Origin: Saxidomus purpurata
Lineage: Eukaryota; Mollusca; Bivalvia; Venerida; Veneridae
Direction of reading: 5' to 3'
NCBI GenBank assembly: GCA_022818135.1
Contig: JAFMSR010000005.1
Coordinates: 36,341,959-36,405,958 of the forward strand
Length of the DNA stretch: 64,000 nucleotides
Under the pieces are notes generated by a model. It saw only the letters and a list, made by a program, of their open reading frames with translations, had not been told where the DNA came from and searched no databases. Within the stretch, counting starts at the first letter, position 1. Each line of letters opens with the position of its first letter. The position numbers were made by a program, and so were the translations under genes. This document shows, piece after piece, positions 12,850 through 25,800 of the stretch.

Positions 12850-14690
12850 GATGTCTAAACTTGAACATAAAGTTGCTATTGTGTCGTCTAGAAGATCAAA
12901 CAAGAAATTAAGAGTTAATAAACCTTGATGATCTGACCGCCTTACAATATTGTGGACTGAAATGTGCACACCTGAGAACTTATGGCTAAAATGTAGAACA
13001 TGTAATAGCAAAAGACATTCACTTAAACATATGCATGTACAAACATGAAAGACTTTGATAGTAATGTACAGAGAGCAAACGCCAATATGTTTATCGAGCA
13101 GTCAGATCTTGAGGCTGCAGTTTCATCGAACTTTAATTTAAAAAAGTATTTGAAATATTTGTATTGGAAATGAGCGTTACTTTTCTAAAAAGTGGGGCTG
13201 TGATTTTGAAGATATTCTTAACATAAAGAGCACTACACCAAGTGAGCCTGCTAGTGATTCTGTTTCACATGGTATGTGTAATGTCAGGGCTTCTGATTTA
13301 CAGAACATATAGATGTTCTCAGTACTGTTGATGAGGTCTTGAAATGTAGATATGATGAGATACCCCGTGAACTTCTTAAGAGTGACACTGCTGTAGTTAT
13401 GTTACATATTCTTTTTTCAACAGATAACTTATTAGTGGTACAGCTACTACTGCATGGTCAAAAGGTGTAATTAAACAAATACCCAAATCGTCATCATCAA
13501 ACCCTCGAGACCCTCTTTCGTACAGAGGCATAACACTAGCGCCATCCATGTGTAATATTGATTGTGTCGTTTTGAATAGTAGATTAACTTAATGGTGTAA
13601 AAATAATGTTACAATTTGTTATGTACAGAATGGTTTTGTTAAAGGTAAAATCACAGTAGAACAAATACAATCTCTTACAACAATATTAGAAACTCTAAAC
13701 TTCAGAAGTTACCAACATTGGCAGCTTTCATAGAGTTTAAAAAGATTTATAGTTCCCTTTTGAAAAAACTTAAGCAGCATTGGGGCTTAATGGCAGACAG
13801 TTACAAGCCATTTCATCATTATACAAAGATGTTAAATGTTGTTTACGGCTTAACGGTTTTGACACAGACTGGTTTGATGTTAAATCTGAAAACAAAGCTG
13901 TCCTTTATCTCCCTTGCTGTTTAACCTGTACAGTAATGATCTAATTACTTACATGAACAGTTTAGAAAAATGTGTATATATTGGAGAGAGAAAAATATGC
14001 TGACGACATAGTATTGCTAGCAGAAAGTGCATAAGATTTCCAGTCCATGCTTGATGCCTTAGCAATTCATTGCTTTCGAAATAAGATGAGTGTAAATCGT
14101 AGCAAATAAAATATAGTCCATTTCAGTACTTATTATATGCCTAAGACAGAACATGTATTTAATTTTAACTCTGAAAAGTTGCATATTGTACACAGTTACA
14201 GATACCTTAGTGTGTAATGTCTGCCTCTAGAGCTCTTGGTCTTGTAATCTCAGTATTTAGACAGTATATTAGAGTAATGAATATAGGTCATTTTAGAATT
14301 GATAAAAAGATATATAAGTGGTCTAGAATTAAATTTAATGAATATTGAAATATGTAAATGGAAAATGATGTTAGAGAGAGGAAATGCTTTATGAGGAAAT
14401 TGTAGTAACAAACTAAGAACCTACCGAAAGTTTAAATCACAGTTTTGTACTGAAAAATACTTGGTTAATAAATTGGCATATCAATAATCTGCATGTGGCG
14501 TAGCGCCTCTCAGAATAGAATCAGGCAGATATAAGATCAGCCAAAACCTGCCGTAATATTTTAATTGAAAGAAAGAAAATACTGTGTTATAGATCATGCC
14601 ACGGGTAGTCGCAACATTCGTACATGTACCATGTGTAATGTGCTATAAGTGTGTGCCAGAAAATTTAGACGCAATGTACAAAATGCACAT
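12850..14690 (+). pseudogene. Degraded LINE reverse transcriptase relic
   Basis: Plus-strand matches to RT blocks scattered over shifting frames: YDEIPRELLKSD (about 13350), NPRDPLSYRGITL (13500), QNGFVKGK (13630), PLSPLLFNLYSNDL (13905) and ADDIVLLAES (14000). Many stops and frameshifts, so an old copy. Not the same element as 102-2290, judging by motif sequences. Confidence 0.75.
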
Positions 14691-15166
14691 ACGCTAACCT
14701 TGTGAGGTGTAACTTTATATTTTCAGGCACATTCATTTCCCGATACAACAGAACTACCTTTTCAGCGGAACATGCACATTATGTAGCTTAATTGTTTAAA
14801 AATAAAAAGATGTGTTTGTTGTGAATGGACATGGAATACATCGTAACGAAATGTGACACAATTTTAGCATTTCATTCGCGCTTCCTCCTCGTGAATAAAT
14901 TAAAATTGTATCACTTTTCGACGAGATATATTGCATATCAAACTCAAAACCTTAATATGTGAATAATAATTTTTTTAGAAGAGAATTGGAATTCGGTTAT
15001 CCTAATGTTCGAAATGCATTTCCGTTATAATCAATAAATCGGAAGACTTATTGTCGGTGTTATATTTCATTGTTATATATGTTGAAATATATAGGTCTCG
15101 TGTGAAATACGGAAGTGAAAACAGAAACAAGAATAAAAAGAGTTGTTTTAAGGTAAATATAAACAG

Positions 15167-15796
15167 AACAAGAGGGCCAAGATGACCCTATATCACTCAC
15201 CTTGGTACAAGTCCATTTGCCTGGCGGAAGATCACTTGACGATGTTATATACCAAATAGGTTTACCTAAACCTATATACATCTTTGTAAAACAAATGACT
15301 CCCCCCCCCATCCCCGGCCAATTTTGACCCCATGGGCAGAATTTGAACAAACTTTTAAGAGTTCCACTAGCCAATGCTACATGCCAAATATCTAAGCTCT
15401 AGGCCTTGTGATTTCAGAGAAGATTTTTAAAGTTTTTATATGCAAAACTTAGTGACCACCCCGCGGGGTCAAGAGGATTTCAGAAATAAGTCTATAGACT
15501 CATCGATTGATCCACCAATGCTACATGCCAAATATCTAAGCTCTAGGCCATGTGGTTTCAGAGAAGAAAGTTGTTTCCTATTTGTTGCAATAGCAACCAG
15601 AGTTATGCATGGAATGGATTCTTTGAACAATTTTGGTAGAGCTTCATGCAAGGAACATGTCTGCATAGTTTCATCAACATTGGCCTAGTGGTTTCAGAGA
15701 TGTCATTTGAATAAAAATGTTGACGGACGACGAACGAAGGACAATCATCCATCAGAAAAGAAAAGCTTATCCTGGCGAATCCAGATGAGCTAAAAA
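15167..15796 (+). repeat. Interspersed repeat family RA, copy 1
   Basis: Starts aagagggccaagatgaccct and ends in a degenerate hairpin (agcttatcctggc...ccagatgagct). Contains internal modules ending aatgctacatgccaaatatc and ggtttcagagaaga. Other copies lie at 24056, 42638 and 47563, with a remnant near 17510. Confidence 0.8.
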
Positions 15797-16424
15797 GTGG
15801 TTTAAACAGTGTTATTCAAATCTCTAGGTAACAATATTTTTTGCCGGACATCGAAGCATTAAGGAATCCCGAAACCTCAGAACACATTTGTAGTCATACG
15901 AATTGTTGTGACTGAAAAAACAGTAACCAGTTCGAGGTAAATCTACGCAATGGAAATGGTAGTTGCAGCTGCTTTACTCATATAAGAATAGAAGAAAGTA
16001 ATATCATGTGTCTGTTAATGTGAGCTATTCAGACCTTGGTGCACTATTTTAAGTCACCATGTGTTTGATGACGGACACAACCAAGGATTATTCTCTGTAA
16101 CAATTCTACCATTTTCTGATAACGTCGGACATTATTTTTGGTAGTTATGGTATTTAGCACATGTAATGGATATATAACTGTTACAGCGTCTAACGACTCG
16201 CTGCTGAGCAGTTTTTAAAAATCCTTACCTGGAACCTCATAATAATATGACAGAACAAATAATGCAGTAAAGAAAATTGTAACACACCGGAAGGGTAGTT
16301 GTTCTTTATTTGTTGGTCTTTAACTTATATCAAAACAACAACAACGACAACAACAACATGCAGATCTACCCATTTACTGTTAAAAATGTACATGGATATT
16401 TAATTACTGTAAAGTACTAACGAA

Positions 16425-16630
16425 CAATTACTTTCACGAGTGACTTCATTTTTCGCATCAAATGGAGTGTATCTTATTCAACGATCAAATTTATTATTTC
16501 GATTCTAACACGCATTCTATCCCGAACGTTATTATATACGTAGCAGTACATCATTGTAACGCTTGCTTACATACGTCACGCTATTACGTATTTGTCGCAA
16601 GTAGTTCTTTTATAAACGTGCTGTAGTCTA
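16425..16630. repeat. Degenerate relative of the 37.4-37.7 kb hairpin element
   Basis: Shares ttcaacgat, ttattatttcgattctaaca and cgtgctg blocks with 37430-37640 in opposite orientation. It carries the candidate poly(A) signal of the C3-like gene. Confidence 0.6.
16490..16495 (-). terminator. Candidate poly(A) signal of the C3-like gene
   Basis: AATAAA on the minus strand, about 310 bases after the stop codon and the first such hexamer seen there. It lies inside a degenerate hairpin-element copy. Position only; no transcript evidence. Confidence 0.4.
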
Positions 16631-16805
16631 TCGTGAAATATCACTACATTATGTAATTGTGTATTAGTTGGAAACGCAACCATTCGTTGAATAATCAATA
16701 AAACACTATTAGAAATACAAAAGCGAAGCATTAAGTAACATTTAACTTAAATGCATATACTAGTAGATATGTACATGAGTAGACATAAATATTTTGTAGT
16801 TCTTT

Positions 16806-16890
16806 TCAGACGAAACAATATGGGTTTAACACTCTTGACAGACGGTCATAACAGAATTTTTCGTAGTTCTTTTCGCATTGATTCCACTCT
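16806..16890 (-). CDS. C3-like: C3-like terminal exon w39 (C345C tail and stop)
   Basis: Encodes EWNQCEKNYEKFCYDRL to NPYCFV and TGA, matching C3 HWPEEDEC...QCQDL...VVFGC. Acceptor atcttctag follows a pyrimidine-containing tract, and the phase fits exon w38. Confidence 0.9.
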
Positions 16891-19800
16891 CTAGAAGATC
16901 TCGAAGAGGACATAATATACTGTACCTTAAACTTTTTACATTACTTCAAGTTTTGTAAATTAAAATAGTCTACATTACACAAACGCTGCTTTTATAAAAC
17001 TTAACCAAATATCAACAATGGAAATGCTAGGGAAATTACATTTCTACGCAGCATTGCATGCTTTATAAAGCTTATCTTGTCTAACAAACATGGCAAACAT
17101 CTATGTTAAGTTCTTGACATGGTCAAGAAGAGTCCCATGCTGGCCAAACATCAGTCAACTGAGTTCTGTTTTTTCTACACACACAATTTAGTGTTAAAGT
17201 TAACTACATATACTTATATACGATAAACTAGTCCAGTCCTATACGGCCATGTTTCAAGACGAAACAATATGGGTTTAACACTCTTGAAAGACGGTCATTT
17301 AAGAAGAATTCCTTTGAGAATAGACTTGTTTGAGAATAGAACTAATGAAATCCCAGGAAAACATTTTTCAAGTTTTCAATGCAGACATACAAGGACAACT
17401 AGCCTATCCCATCTCCCAGTGGCAATGATGTTTGAAGAGAAGAATCACTATCAACAATCTTGGCAAGACTCATTCCTGGGAAACTATTTGAAAATGTGAG
17501 CAACATTATCCAAAGAGAAGATTTTTAAAGCTTGCTAAAGATACAAGTATGGGAACTTAGGCCCCCTTCGGAAATGGAACACCATTTACAAGCTTGACAC
17601 AAGGCCACCAAAGAACTTCGTTAGTGAAATCTTTTTGAAATCAGACGAAGGGTTTTTTTTGCACACAATGTTTGAATTTTGTGCTATATAAGTCTTTATA
17701 AAACAAATGACATCGGACCGATCACTTTTGACCCAAAGTGTATCATTTGAAGGCATTTGGTAAAAGACCACTAGAAAATACTACAAACCAAATAGCTAAG
17801 CTCTTGGACGAACCATCTTTAAAAGGTTTCCTTCTGTGAGACATAGCAACATGAATTCTGCATGAAGTAGATTTCTTTTTTCAACTGCTTCAGTAAAGAA
17901 ACATGCAAGAAACATTAAATAACAATTTGATTGAAATCCAACCAGACAATCTACTAAGTTTTTCTTATATTAGATATAAGTCTTTGTAATAAAGGGGATC
18001 GAACGAGCAGGGCCATATTTTACCACAGGAGCATGACTTGAAAGACAGCCTGGTAGAGGATCAGTAGATTTGGTAGAGCACTACTGCGACGTTTAAACGA
18101 ATTTGGTCCATTGGTTTTGGATGAGATGAAGTAACTATCGACAACATACGAATCAAGTACGGATACAGGGAGATCACGCTAAAACAACGAAAGTGAATGT
18201 TAAACAAGATAATTTATATAATTGTGATTTTTAAAGCAACAGCTTATAGTAATGCAATATGCATAAAAGGAGAAAAGTTATGTACATGAACGCCATGCAT
18301 CTACAGATAAAAATAGTGTACAAATATAAGACCAGCGACATGGGAAAATGGGTCTTCGGACAAAATACTTGTAAACTAGTTTTCTTGCATATTTTGAACA
18401 AACAATGTTACAATATCAATATTGGAAAATTTCAGTAACCTGTGTCCAAAACATACGAAACTACAACATTTGAAAAAGTATATACTTAAGGCGTCATTGT
18501 TCACTCTCAAAGTGACGTCACATACCACAATTTGACGTCAGAACTCGCTTCAATTTTCATGGGTAGTAAACTATTCCGGTAATCATTTTCTTACAGCATC
18601 ATTTATTTTTGGTTGCAACATTAAATACTCTTTCAATATATATCATATCTGGTGAACTATTTCATGTCTTCTTTCTATGATATGCCTTTTTTCATAGGGT
18701 ATAGCCAAAATAAAACAAAGATTCATTTCAAATCGCTGTTGCCATAGTAATAATCTTGGAGGATCTTAAAACCAATAGTATGTTTCTGTTGAGGAAAATA
18801 TAGTGGCTATCAGCTTTTAACATTGGTTTTGCATTTAAAGAGGGTGACAAAAATGAATATCTTATAGGGGTTTTTATCAATTATTGTCGAATAATGTAAC
18901 AAATGTCCGAAGGTACATTTTCGCGCGTCGTTTTTTAGCAAACAAATACAAAACATTTCATATAACACTTGTATATTTCAGTTCACACAGTATTCAGTAA
19001 CTGTGATATATATGTATAATTATTCTTTTGGTCACACTCTTCCATCAAACTATAGCTGACATTCACTGAATGTACAATAGGTCTGCTCTACTGTGTTGAA
19101 TTCATTCGCGACCATCTTTTTAGTGTACGAATTCAGCTGTTTTTGAGTTCAACATGTTTAAAAACTGTACATTGTGAGCACATTGTGCATTTTGTTTAAC
19201 TGTGTACGCTTAGCGCTGACATTTCCTGCCTTTCATGAGCTTCTTATACCTTTGGAGTGCTATAAACATTTTCGACTTCCTACGAATATTGGATTCATCA
19301 CGTTCCTTGATAACCACAGCTGTTCCCATAAGCGGATATCTGTATCTGTAAATTAATTTATACAAACAGTAATACTTTGTCATATCAAATTAAACATTTT
19401 CTATTTCATTTATCTCTATGAAATGTTTTTCTTTTTGTTGATTCTTGTATCAAATAACGATCTACCGACGATATACCGACTCATGACTTGATGTAATAAA
19501 TCTACAGTCTATCTTGATAAAATGCATTATATAAACTTCATCGAATAAGCGATAATTGGCAAATATGACAAAGAAATAAAAACTAAAAAGCTATAAAATC
19601 ATTTCACTAACGGAGATCTCATTTGATAAAACCTACATAATAAGCAACAAAGCTGAAGCAAAACTAAACAACTTATAAAAACGAATTAAGGAAAAACTTA
19701 CTCTTCGTCCCCGTCATCTACCCGGAATTTGTTGCCGTCTCTACCGATGATATAATATGAACTGCCTTCCTCAAGGGCTGGTTCATCGCAGCTAGTAGTC

Positions 19801-22800
19801 CAAAAGAATGCCATCTCATCATCTTTGTCTAGTTGTTGTATACCTATTACAATATAATTATAGTGCTATGGTAGCAGATCTATATATTTCTTGACTAATA
19901 CATATCAAGTAAATAATGTTGTAGAAGTGAGTTTTATACATCAAGGCCCAATATACTGATATAAACCAACCAGATAAATTGAACACCCTTTTGAGGACTG
20001 GTAATCCGGCTGTGTTTTTATGTATTTGAAATAATTCATCTCCACTTAGTATTGTGCAAAGTGTATCTTAATACGCACATATTGAATAATTAAACTGCAT
20101 TGTGTTTGTAGTCCAAACTGATTGAATTATACATTATCTGGAAACTGTTTCAGGGTGGATTTTCTGTTAAAACTTTGTTCACGTTACGAATTATTCTTTT
20201 CATAAATGATCAACACAGATCCTGATCAAATCAAGCCTTTGTAAAAATGTAAACATCAAAGATCAATTACGCTACTCTCTTCTTATGATAGAATAGTTTC
20301 AATACCTTGATGGATACTGTCCTTTACAATTCCACGGGCTATTATCTGCTCGGTGTCTGGGTTATTTTCCACAGATTCAATCGTGACAAGAACAGCTGCG
20401 CAAAGACAAAACACGCTTTTGAGTATATATGTCTCAACATCGTTGCACGCACACGTGCTTCTCTTATTAATAAAGACAGCAACTGTGTTACTGCACGTGC
20501 GTGTACGTTATGCTATTAGGGAACCATTTATGAAATCAGCAGAAAGCTAAGTAGTTCAAAATGTGTGACTCAATTAAACGACGTTCTAATTTTCATGAAG
20601 GCTTAAACAATATGTGTACTATGAAAAGTAAGAGTATGATAATTGCTGGTTATAAGAAGCAACCGTTTTGCAGACTAACACTATGAGCACGATTGCTGAC
20701 CGACTGAAAATACAATGTATATGTAACTTAATAGATACCACATTTCTCAAATGATTAGTTACATCAAGTGAGATTCCATAATAAGGATTAAAAAGTTTGA
20801 TGGCCAGAGATACCTAGGAAGCCGGTAGTATAATTCATTTAAAATTTATAATATGCTTGGTTTAAAATTATCATTCAGTGCAACTCTTTCGAAATTGCAA
20901 AATAGTTCAGCTAGGTTTGAAAATATTAAAATAACAGTGCATAATAAGTATGGTTACCGTAATTCGCCTTTTCTGGATTGCAAGAGTAACGGTAAAGCCA
21001 CAAAGCAGGATTAATGTTTTTACTTATGTCTTCTTCTGTTTTCTGAATACACATCTCTGCAAGCAAACGGTTTGATAAAGACTCAAGGGTTTTGTTCACG
21101 TAACTAATCCAATTTACAGTGGCGCACGCCACTCGCGGCGCTGAAGCCATGACAAATGCAAGAAATTTTATCCAGCACTTCACCTTGTGCACCAGAACTG
21201 TGGTGTGTGATTAAATCAAGTAAGAACATTGCAATGTCCATTACATTATCAAGAGGGTTTGAACCAGACGAAGGCATATGCATTATTCTACTTTCACACA
21301 ACATATCCTAAATGCTACATCAAGATAGCATCGTATTCATTACAAAATTATAGAGTAAATTACTTACTTTGTAAACATTGGCACTGTTGATTAGTCTTGT
21401 CACATTCATAGTCGATACTTTGTCCTTTGTTTGGTCCGGTTCCATAAAATTGTGTACAAAACTGATCTGTTTAGATATAAAAGCAGGCTATTTATTATCA
21501 CGCTCTATATTACTAGTTTGTTAGTCCTAACCTCCTCAGTAACTTAGATTTTACTACACCATCAAAGAAGAGGCAGCAGCATCATCAACAGCAACAAAAA
21601 AGCAACATCAGCATTAAACTATTTAAGCCGAAGTCTTTAATAATTGTCGGTTTTATATATAGTACTGTTTGACCTCATGAAGAACTTCCGACCCCGGATA
21701 GATGTATCGCTTTAAACAGGAGTAAGAAGAGAAAATAAATATCACTTCTTCACTTGAAAATAAGAAAACACTCGAGCATAGCTGCTAACCTGGGTTGTAA
21801 TAGTCGTAAACCTTCACGGAAGAAGGCTGTCTGGTTTTATTATTACCCTCATAGCCATCTTTCAACCGGAAAATAAAGGATGTTTCTTCTGATGTTATCT
21901 GAAAAATGATATTTACACACCAAGTGAATTTGCTTATAACATTGGAAACATTCCTATAATGAATCATTTCGGAAGCTAGATACAAATTTAAAGTGCTACA
22001 GTATGAAGCGTTTCCTTAAAATTGCACACTGAGAAACCAAAACTGAATAACCATAAAGTAAATTTGATATAATCGTATCAATTGATCAAAATCGTCTTGA
22101 CAGTCATGGAATGTCAACCACAAACAGGGTCTTGCCCAGAAAAAAATGATACCGTTTTCTGTCGTTAATGTTTTAAGAACAGTCGTGTATTTCTGGCAGT
22201 AGGTAAGAATTAAACAAGAACTGTCCCTCACAAATGACGAATGTCCCCGAAAGAGGTGTCTCACAGTCTGTATCCTCTCGATGTACTCAATAAATGTGCC
22301 ATGTAATTTTAAAATCTTTCCATGCATGACAGAGTTACCATGAATACAGTATTCCATTACTTTTAAACACTAAGTGTGACCTTGACCTTTGAGATAGGGA
22401 CATGGTTCTTGCAGACAACACATTGTCTTGATGTGCTGAAAATTTGTGACAAGTTATTTTGAATCAATTAATGCGTGACAAAGTTACAATCCGGACACAA
22501 ATGTATACTCATACAGGATTCAATTACCTATAAACCCTAAGTGTGACCTTGACCTTTGAGGTAAGGACTAAGGTCTTGCACACGACAGGTCGTCTTGATG
22601 TGCTAGACATTTATGCTAAGTTATTTTAAAACCCTTCACTGCATTACAAAGTTACAGTCCAGACACGAATGTGTGCATATATAGAGGATTCCATTACTTT
22701 CAAACTCTAAGTGTGACCTTGACCTTTGAGGTAGGGACGTGGGTCTTGCACCCGACACGTCGTCTTGATGTGCTAGACATCTGTGCCAAGTTATTTTAAA

Positions 22801-25800
22801 ATCCTTCAATAAATGACAAAGTTACAGTCCGGACACGAATAAAGTGTAAGTGGGGACACACAGACGGAGAGACGGACGGACGGACGGACGGACGGACGTA
22901 CTTACCAGACGGATTTTGTGAGGTTATCCCTTTGATCTTTCTTAATCCTACACTGGTATTATTTAACCCACAATGCCATTTTTAACCCTCATAATGACGG
23001 AAAGAACTCAAAGACCCTCACAATGCTAATTTGTACTCAAACCCTAACCCCATAATGTCTACTGGGCATGTACGGACAGACGGACGGACGGACGGACAGA
23101 CGGACGGACAGACGGACATGCGATTTTAATATGCCACCCTTCGGGGGCATAAAAAGATGCCTTATCCTAGACCTTCAGTAGGTAATTCGGATATGTCATG
23201 TCCGCACTTCTCTTATCCATTATTAGAACTGGTAATCACCAATGAGGGGAATCCAGATTTAATCAGTTCATTTGAAACTCGTTTCATTTGAGCGAAAACT
23301 GGCAAAACTGATTAACTGTGTTGTAATTGGGAAACAGTCATATTATCATAGACACAAACCTTTTGCAAGTAGAAAACCACAAATCCCTTGCCACTTGTTG
23401 GCATCTCGTATCTCGCAATGTTTGGATTATCCTCTACGAGCTGAAAATAGCACATAACATTCTTAAAATTGTGTCACTACTCAATGTCCATATCGTAATA
23501 TTCACGGCGGATTTAGCCTTTGTTACATTCATTATATTGTTTTATTCAAATATAGCACGAATCGCTGGTGACATTATTTTTGTCGATGAAGATGAATGCA
23601 TGGATGCTTGTATTTTTAAATTTGATGAACGATAAACAACCATCTTACTGCCTGAATATAAATGAGCGTTAAACACAAGTTAATAGTTCTTAAATACCTT
23701 GTCCAGATCATCCTTTACAACTTCAACGCCAGTTTCTAGGCCAAAGTTTACAATCGACATGCCAAATTCCTTGTCCAATTTGGAACTAGAAATACAAAAT
23801 TGTAAACTCTTCACAACATTTCGGACATTAACAACTCGTTTCTTAATCAAGAAATAATAAATGCTACCCGGATAAATGAATTTAGATGCTTAGCATTTAG
23901 TTCAATCGCATTAATTCCAATAATTACTGACCGACAGAACATGTAAGATTAAAAGATAAACGAATGTAAATCAAGGTACATGTAATCGTTAACATATTTC
24001 CGGTTGCTGCTACTTCCAAGAACGTTCTAATCAGCATTGAGTGACCTGTATATAAAACAAGAGGACCAATATGGCCCTATATCGCTCACCTTGGTACAAG
24101 TCTACTTGCCTGGTGGAATATCACTAGATAATGTTATATACCAAATAGGTTTTGCTATATAAGTCTTTGTAAAACAAGTGACCCCCCACCGGGCAAGGTC
24201 AATTATGACCCCAGGGACATAATTTGAACAAACTTTGAAGAGGTCTACTAGGCAATGCTACATGCCAAATATCTAAGCTCTAGACCTTGGGTTTCAGTGA
24301 AGAAGATTTTTAAAGTTTTTTCTATATAAACCTATGTAAAACTAAGTGAACCCCCCCACCCGTGCGGGGTCAATTTTGATCCGGGGGTCATAATTTGAAT
24401 AAACTTGGTAGAGGTCCACTAGACAATGTTACATGCCAAATATCTAAGCTCTAGGCCTTGTGGTTTCAGAGAAGAAGATTTTAAAAGTTTTTCCTATAAA
24501 TTGCCATAGCAACCAGAGTTATGCATGGAATGGAATTCTTTGAATAATTTTGGTAAAGCTCCATGCAAGGAACATTCTTGCTTAGTTTTATCAATATTGG
24601 CCTAGTGGTTTCAGAGGAGATGTCATTTGAATCAAAATGTTGACGGACGACGAACGACGGACGACGGACAATCATCAATTAGAAAAGCTCACCCTGGCGT
24701 AGTCAGGTGAGCTAAATACCAACAATCTGCATTCCTAAATCAAGAAGAAACTTTGCCTTTGAACTTAAAATTCTTTGAACTCTTAATTAATTACTTTTAT
24801 GTAATGACGATAATTCTAGCAAAACACCTATATACATCTGTTGAACTACGCACCTGACACTAAATTTGATGCACTTTTTAGTGCTTGTTGCTCTGACTTT
24901 TCTGTTTGCCCGTCCCTTTCGTCTACCAAAGTTGCTTTCCATTTTGGGATCTGCCTCAGGAGGATCGAACGCATCAGGGTAGTCTTCCGGTGGAGGTGGG
25001 TCCTGTTCACAGCGTCCACAGATGTCGCAATTGCTAAATGACAGCCAAATGGATATTTGAAATTTAATTAACCCTGTGTCTAGCACCAAGCCAAAGGATA
25101 CAACAACTGTGTTCACATAAAGTAAGTTGAAAAGTGCAAACATAGTATCTCATAAGATATTTCAAGTTGGTCTTGTCACACGCTACAACTCCAATTCTTA
25201 CCCGGAAATTATTTTCAGTTTCAGGATCAGATTGTAGTTTTAACAGAATTTACAGGATTTCTCACAAAATAGCAACCAACTTTAATTTCATGCTATCATG
25301 CCAAAGCATTTTCTAGTTAAACATTGAAAACATCATACAATTCTAAAGCACTGTAACACTGACATCTGTTGAATGTATTAACCATAACTCGTAGTTTTTG
25401 CCTGTAGGTGTTATCAAGAAACATTTTAGGAAATATATTCAAATTCCGTAACACTGACCTGACAGCATAGATTTATTGGATATTGGTCTATATAGAGAAA
25501 TTTTCATGCGCACATGAAGGTTGAAAGTATATGCACTGGAATTTTGGGCCTCTATATGAAATTGATCGTTGACAGACAACGCACCTTAGAGCGTGAAAGT
25601 GAGTCCCTATACTAATAACGGTATGAGTTGTATATACAAATACTCTTGTTAGTTTTCTTTTTTTAATTATTACCTTTCCTTCGCCAAATTTTGATCTATT
25701 TGAATATCTTCTACGTCATCGACTTCGATGTAAGATACATCGAACGGACACATTTCTTCCTCCTCAGCTGGTCTGTTATACCGAAGATCAATTATCATCC

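Noticed and set aside
16806..16890. Other frame ending MTVCQEC as the C-terminus
   Set aside because: It does not match the C345C Cys and Trp spacing and does not join exon w38 in phase.
19698..19702. In-frame TAA right after exon w38 as the real stop
   Set aside because: It overlaps a perfect gtaagt donor, and the exon at 16806-16890 continues the C345C domain in phase with the expected Cys pattern.
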